Assembly: GCA_003635185.1 (NCBI GenBank)
Contig: PYJA01000054.1
Location: 1-64,000, forward strand
DNA length: 64,000 bases
Reading direction: 5' to 3'
Origin: Candidatus Poribacteria bacterium
GTDB taxonomy: Bacteria; Poribacteria; WGA-4E; WGA-3G
A program made the translations under genes and the position numbers. Below are positions 60,679-64,000 of this stretch, one piece after another; the stretch's first letter is position 1, and every line of letters starts with the position of its first letter. The notes under the pieces are model-generated. The model saw only the letters and a program-made list of their open reading frames with translations, was not told where the DNA came from and ran no database searches.

Positions 60679-62132
60679 TTCGCATGAGTAGGATGTTGTT
60701 GAGAAAGAAAAATACGTTCAAGATGCGCTGCAACCTCTCGATCGGTTTTTTTGATCCGTTGTAGACCTTCTTTGAATCCGTACCGCTGTAAGGTCGCGAG
60801 AGCTTTCTCAAATTGTTTGGGAAAAGCGGTTTCAATATGCTTGTCCGTTGGCAATCCTTGCGATTCGGAAGTCAATAACCTTTCAAGTTCAGCATCATTT
60901 TTTGTCAATTTTTCCAAAAATTCCATCCGTCTTTTTTCTTCCTGTGCTCTTGCCATTTGCGCTGCAGCAGTAGGCTGAGTAGGTTCAGAAAATGTTTCTG
61001 CGAAATCATCATGAGGTGCGAAATTTCCATCCGCAGGAAATCCTTCCATTGATGGGAAAGGTGTTGAAGAATTTTGCTCTACTTGAATCTTTTCCCTCTT
61101 CCCACCTATTTCTTCACGGGTTATAAGCGGGGGTGCCTCACTGAGGATAGCATCATCTCCATCAAGATAGATAATATCATACCCTTCTGGATGAATACCC
61201 TTAAACAAGAGGTCAAACTTCTGTTTTTCAGTCAGAGATTGTCCATGAAAAAATGCTCCCCTTTCAAATCTACTAACGTAGACACGTCCCGGTTTGAACG
61301 GGAGAAAGGTTTTGTGGTCAGGACCAACGAAGAAACCACCCGTCACCTCCGGATCTACTGCTGCCGCTGCTTTTAGCTGTTGATACTGCCAAATGTGTCT
61401 ATCTATAAAAGAGGCTTTAAATGTTTCCCAATCTTCGGTGGGTAAATTACCGGTTTCTCCTGACTGCCAGATAATCGGGTTGTTTTCAAAGTAAACTAAA
61501 TTCTGACGTGCCGACAAATAACCGGAGTAATCGGCAAAATCTTCAATAACGATCCCTCTGTTAAGCAGCATCTGAACCCATTCGGACTGTGGATACTTCT
61601 CATCTATTTCGGGATACACTAACATCTCTTCAAACGAATTGAGAAGAGCCTCGACGGTTTGAGGACCTTCATGTTTTTCCGGTTCAGTCTCTTCTTCGTT
61701 TTCTGGTAGATCGAGTTCAGAAAAATCATATACTCTTACCGGAGGCGGCTCATCAACACCCTTTTTGAGTTCTTCTGCTTTTTTCTCAAAAGCTTCGTAT
61801 AATTCCGCCTTTATATAATCAATTTGTGTTTTCACCGATTCAAGATAATAAGGTCTCTCCTTCTTAATTGATTCTAAAAAGGCATCCGTTTGAATTTCAA
61901 CCTATTTATCTAACCAAACACGCCAAACATCAACTGGTTGTTGCTGTCCATCAATGTTATTTGAAGCACGGTTTAAGGAATCGTTACCGGCTTCAGGCGA
62001 CGCTGCTTGTTGTGAGGTGGTACTCGGTAGTAAATGTTGCAATTGTGGACCTTGGTGAAACAGAAAAAAAGCGACAACGCTCAAAACTGCCAGGAGGCCA
62101 AATAACCGTAAAAACGTTTTTCTTATATTCAT
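60660..62132 (-). pseudogene. Membrane-anchored protein split by an in-frame amber codon
   Basis: From the ATG at 62132 (AAGGAG upstream) the frame encodes a membrane-anchored N-terminus (MNIRKTFLRLFGLLAVLSVV) and reads VWRVWLDK, then meets TAG at 61902-61904. The same frame stays open for 413 more codons (VEIQTDAFLESIKKERPYYLESVKTQIDYIKA...) down to the stop at 60660, with no other interruption. The GTG at 61835 could start the downstream part but leaves 22 coding-like codons between. The whole unit is about 490 residues. Either the gene is inactivated by one nonsense change or the amber codon is read through. No family recognised; the C-terminal part is helical and Gln/Glu-rich. Confidence 0.7.
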
Positions 62133-62175
62133 CTTGAAAATCTCCTTAAAATATTAGTATTCTGTTTATCAAAAT

Positions 62176-62265
62176 ATTGTCCGTTAGGTAGAGCAAAGCG
62201 AAACCCAACTTTCCTGATCATAAGCGTCTACATGTCGGGTTTCGTTCCTCAACCCGACGGACAAT
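62176..62265. repeat. 90-bp foldback sequence
   Basis: The left arm ATTGTCCGTTAGGTAGAGC and the complement of the right arm ATTGTCCGTCGGGTTGAGG share about 35 imperfectly matching bases, including GAAACCC. Confidence 0.6.
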
Positions 62266-62306
62266 TTGAATGTGGACAGACTATTAGTTTCAAAATTCAA
62301 TCTTGC

Positions 62307-62444
62307 TATAGTAGATTTTAGAATTACTTGCACACTTTTGAACTGTAGGAGGGAACTCCGATTCCCGACTACCATTGTGTTTAGTCGCGATTCGGAGATC
62401 GCTCCTACAAAAAACGTGTAAACTTATTTTTATATTCTACTATA
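62307..62444. mobile_element. TATAGTAGA foldback element
   Basis: Ends TATAGTAGATTTTAGAAT and (complement) TATAGTAGAATATAAAAA begin an inverted repeat that continues with interruptions through GTAGGAG into the centre, so nearly all 138 bp can fold on itself. It shares the TATAGT ends with the elements at 11273, 40760, 44450 and 63091. Confidence 0.65.
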
Positions 62445-62480
62445 AGAGCAAACAATAAAACGTTTGAGGAAAATGTCAGG

Positions 62481-62538
62481 TTTGCTGTATCCTTCAGACA
62501 TTTGGTCTGATAAAAGAGGATGTTGTCTACATCCCCCG
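62481..62538. repeat. 58-bp repeat, copy 1
   Basis: TTTGCTGTATCCTTCAGAC... to ACATCCCCCG is almost identical to 63943-64000. It includes CAGACATTTGGTCTG, a 5-bp hairpin. This copy lies 63 bp past the 3' end of the secreted-protein gene; the other lies directly upstream of the lipoprotein gene. Confidence 0.8.
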
Positions 62539-62601
62539 AACACTTGCAGGAATGTAGACAACGGTTTAATAATTTTCATAGACAATGACAATGCAGAAGC
62601 A

Positions 62602-63033
62602 TTATTCATTAGAATAACGGTCCCAATCTCGCTCTACTACTGATCCAAGAGTCCCCCGCGCGTAAGCGTAGGAACTTGAAGCATTATTCGCAAAAATAAC
62701 GGCTGAAACAGTTGGACTCGTCCGCACTTTCAGTTTACGAAATGGCCACCGTCCAGTTTTGTAGACTTTTGCCCATATACTACGACTTGTGCTGTCTATC
62801 TTCGTACCAGATTCTGTTGTCATACGAGCATAGCAATAGACAGAACCGCTGTAGAATTCTTTATTCTTTAATCGACCTTTAATACCGCATGAAACGAACG
62901 CGCCAGCATAATCGGCTGTAGCTTCTGTGTCGGTGTAAACTGCGGGTGCTCCGGCATCGGTGTGTTCAAAGAACATCATTAAAGTTAGGACCGAGATTAG
63001 CATTGCCATCGGGGTGGAAAAATAGGTTCTCAT
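62602..63033 (-). CDS. Small secreted hypothetical protein
   Basis: The 143-residue protein has a signal peptide (MRTYFSTPMAMLISVLTLMMFFEHTDA) and a Ser/Thr/Tyr-rich mature part (AVYTDTEATADYAGAFVSCGIKGRLKNKEFYSGSVYCYARM, then RTSPTVSAVIFANNASSSYAYARGTLG). Two cysteines (AFVSCGIKG and SVYCYAR) could form a disulfide. No family recognised. AAGGAGG lies before the ATG. It lies between a 22-bp direct repeat and a 58-bp repeat. Confidence 0.7.
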   Translation of the reverse strand: MRTYFSTPMAMLISVLTLMMFFEHTDAGAPAVYTDTEATADYAGAFVSCGIKGRLKNKEFYSGSVYCYARMTTESGTKIDSTSRSIWAKVYKTGRWPFRKLKVRTSPTVSAVIFANNASSSYAYARGTLGSVVERDWDRYSNE

Positions 63034-63055
63034 TGGAAACCTCCTTATATCAAAA

Positions 63056-63077
63056 TGTTACGTTTTTCAACGCAATT
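63056..63077. repeat. 22-bp direct repeat flanking a foldback element (left copy)
   Basis: TGTTACGTTTTTCAACGCAATT here recurs perfectly at 63251-63272, on the other side of the TATAGT element. Confidence 0.8.
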
Positions 63078-63090
63078 TGCTTATATTTAT

Positions 63091-63247
63091 TATAGTAAAA
63101 CTTACAATTAATGGGGCACTCCTGTACCGCAATCTGCCAGATTGCGGTTTGTGGCACAAACTGGCAGTTTATGCTACTCTTTCTATTGTCCATTATGTTC
63201 CATAATAGGTTTATCAAAGTGCCCCAATAATTTCAAAGTTCACTATA
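63091..63247. mobile_element. TATAGT foldback element (157 bp), second long copy
   Basis: It is nearly identical to 11273-11428. The ends TATAGTAAAACTTACAAT and (complement) TATAGTGAACTTTGAAAT form the inverted repeat. The core carries CCGCAATCTGCCAGATTGCGG. A 22-bp direct repeat lies on each side (63056-63077, 63251-63272). Confidence 0.75.
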
Positions 63248-63314
63248 AAGTGTTACGTTTTTCAACGCAATTCAATGGTTAGTTGTTATTACAAATGTGC
63301 TACGAAATACGAAG

Positions 63315-63941
63315 CTATTGATTATCGTTAGGGAGAGTAGTTTGTAATCCTGGCCTTATTCCGTCGTACCTACTGAAAACAGTTTGGAAGTTTATTAATG
63401 TGCCAAGTTTGAAGTACTCAGGCCAATCCTGTGGATCATTTCCGAAATCCCGCTTCAATTCATCTACTGGCGGTTTATTTCCAGGGAAATATGTTTCATC
63501 GTAATTTCCTTCCTCAGAATTTCCATCACGGTTAAACTTGATAATTAGACGGAGCGAGCCAGTATCTTCGGCGCTTTCAGATTCAAGTGCGGTGCATTTG
63601 AGCATGACAGAAAAGAACCGTTCATCAGGGTCTACTAACGGAAAGACTTCAGAAGAATCTATTAACGAAAATGTCTGGCTGAAATTTTTTGTAAAAGAGT
63701 ACTTCTGTTCTTTATTGTGAACGATGGAACCCACCCCGCGAAAGTCCACTTCTTCTCTGAAGTCACCGGAAACAGCAAGATCAAATGCTGCGCCTGCAGG
63801 AACCTCTATCGTCACAGTGACACTGTCTGGTAGATCGAGATCCGGGAAATGCATTTCGCGACCTTCACCACAACCTATAAGAAAAGGCAACGCAAATAGA
63901 AAGACGAGGGCAGTCCAACTGAATAACTGATTTAATTTCAT
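63315..63941 (-). CDS. Putative lipoprotein, paralogue of the 59915 gene
   Basis: The 208-residue protein has the same leader (MKLNQLFSWTALVFLFALPFLIGCGEG) with the lipobox LIGC and an acidic mature part. It is about 90 percent identical at the protein level to the 59915-60571 gene over the first ~150 residues, then diverges (FPGNKPPVDELKRDFGNDPQDW). AAGGA lies before the ATG. The 58-bp repeat at 63943-64000 begins directly upstream of the start. No receptor gene is adjacent to this copy within the window. Function unknown. Confidence 0.78.
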   Translation of the reverse strand: MKLNQLFSWTALVFLFALPFLIGCGEGREMHFPDLDLPDSVTVTIEVPAGAAFDLAVSGDFREEVDFRGVGSIVHNKEQKYSFTKNFSQTFSLIDSSEVFPLVDPDERFFSVMLKCTALESESAEDTGSLRLIIKFNRDGNSEEGNYDETYFPGNKPPVDELKRDFGNDPQDWPEYFKLGTLINFQTVFSRYDGIRPGLQTTLPNDNQ

Positions 63942-63942
63942 T

Positions 63943-64000
63943 TTTGCTGTATCCTTCAGACGTTTGGTCTGATAAAAGAGGGCATTGTCTACATCCCCCG
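63943..64000. repeat. 58-bp repeat, copy 2 (at window edge)
   Basis: It matches 62481-62538 with about four differences and directly precedes the lipoprotein start codon. It runs to the last base of the window and may continue. Confidence 0.8.

Larger units (their letters stand above)
62133..62601. other. 469-bp intergenic region made of foldback and hairpin repeats
   Basis: It holds a 90-bp foldback (62176-62265), a 138-bp foldback (62307-62444), a 58-bp repeat (62481-62538) that recurs at the right window edge, and a 10-bp-stem hairpin (62523-62532 with 62552-62561). No gene is supported. Confidence 0.65.

Overview
The window is a 64-kb piece of a moderately AT-rich bacterial chromosome. 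No rRNA, tRNA or CRISPR array was seen. The gene content most resembles Candidatus Poribacteria, the sponge-associated and marine relatives of the Planctomycetes group. It combines two phytanoyl-CoA-dioxygenase-like oxygenases, LamG-fold secreted proteins, a DUF1080 sugar hydrolase, Gfo/Idh/MocA and xylose-isomerase-like enzymes, CRTAC1/UnbV repeat proteins, a FlgD-type C-terminal Ig domain next to a PorV/PorQ barrel, and many small foldback repeats. The assignment rests on recalled family distribution, not on a search.

Layout. 1-6017: the 3' part of a giant secreted Ig-repeat protein and a PorV/PorQ-like barrel. 6168-7286: nadA. 7.4-9.3 kb: a small exported protein and two tandem carbohydrate-binding-like secreted proteins. 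9.4-12.4 kb: foldback elements and two PhyH oxygenases. 12.6-14.6 kb: tatA, a solitary tnpB element and a carboxymuconolactone-decarboxylase-like gene. 14.6-21.8 kb: a TPR protein, an FG-GAP/UnbV protein and four LamG paralogues ended by a strong terminator. 21.8-30 kb: small enzymes (cupin, retropepsin-like protease, two methyltransferases, trxB, Rpn-like nuclease, xylulokinase, moaC). 30-48 kb: a caspase-like/DUF3857/transglutaminase protein, moxR, glycosyltransferase, orphan DNA methyltransferase, Crp-like regulator, M28 peptidase, HtrA protease, TPR protein, a cyclase-AAA-TPR signalling protein, a sugar isomerase and a membrane-anchored 798-aa protein. 48-64 kb, mostly minus strand: UPF0182, Gfo/Idh, a SPOUT methyltransferase, a TlpA-like protein without CxxC, DUF1080, a TonB-dependent receptor, two paralogous lipoproteins, a gene split by an in-frame amber codon, and a small secreted protein.

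Two observations stand out. First, six secreted proteins of two different folds all end in the same short C-terminal motif (KLxTTWGxLKxQR). This looks like an undescribed sorting or attachment tag. Second, two copies of a foldback element with 18-bp terminal inverted repeats and a 12/13-nt G/C homopolymer lie directly upstream of such tagged genes, in the same orientation. That suggests a mobile, possibly phase-variable leader for this secretome. The window also holds at least two other MITE-like families and a REP-like palindrome, so short mobile repeats have shaped much of the intergenic sequence.

Protein functions are inferred from motifs read by eye. Start codons were moved downstream of the longest open frame where a Shine-Dalgarno sequence or signal peptide supported it.
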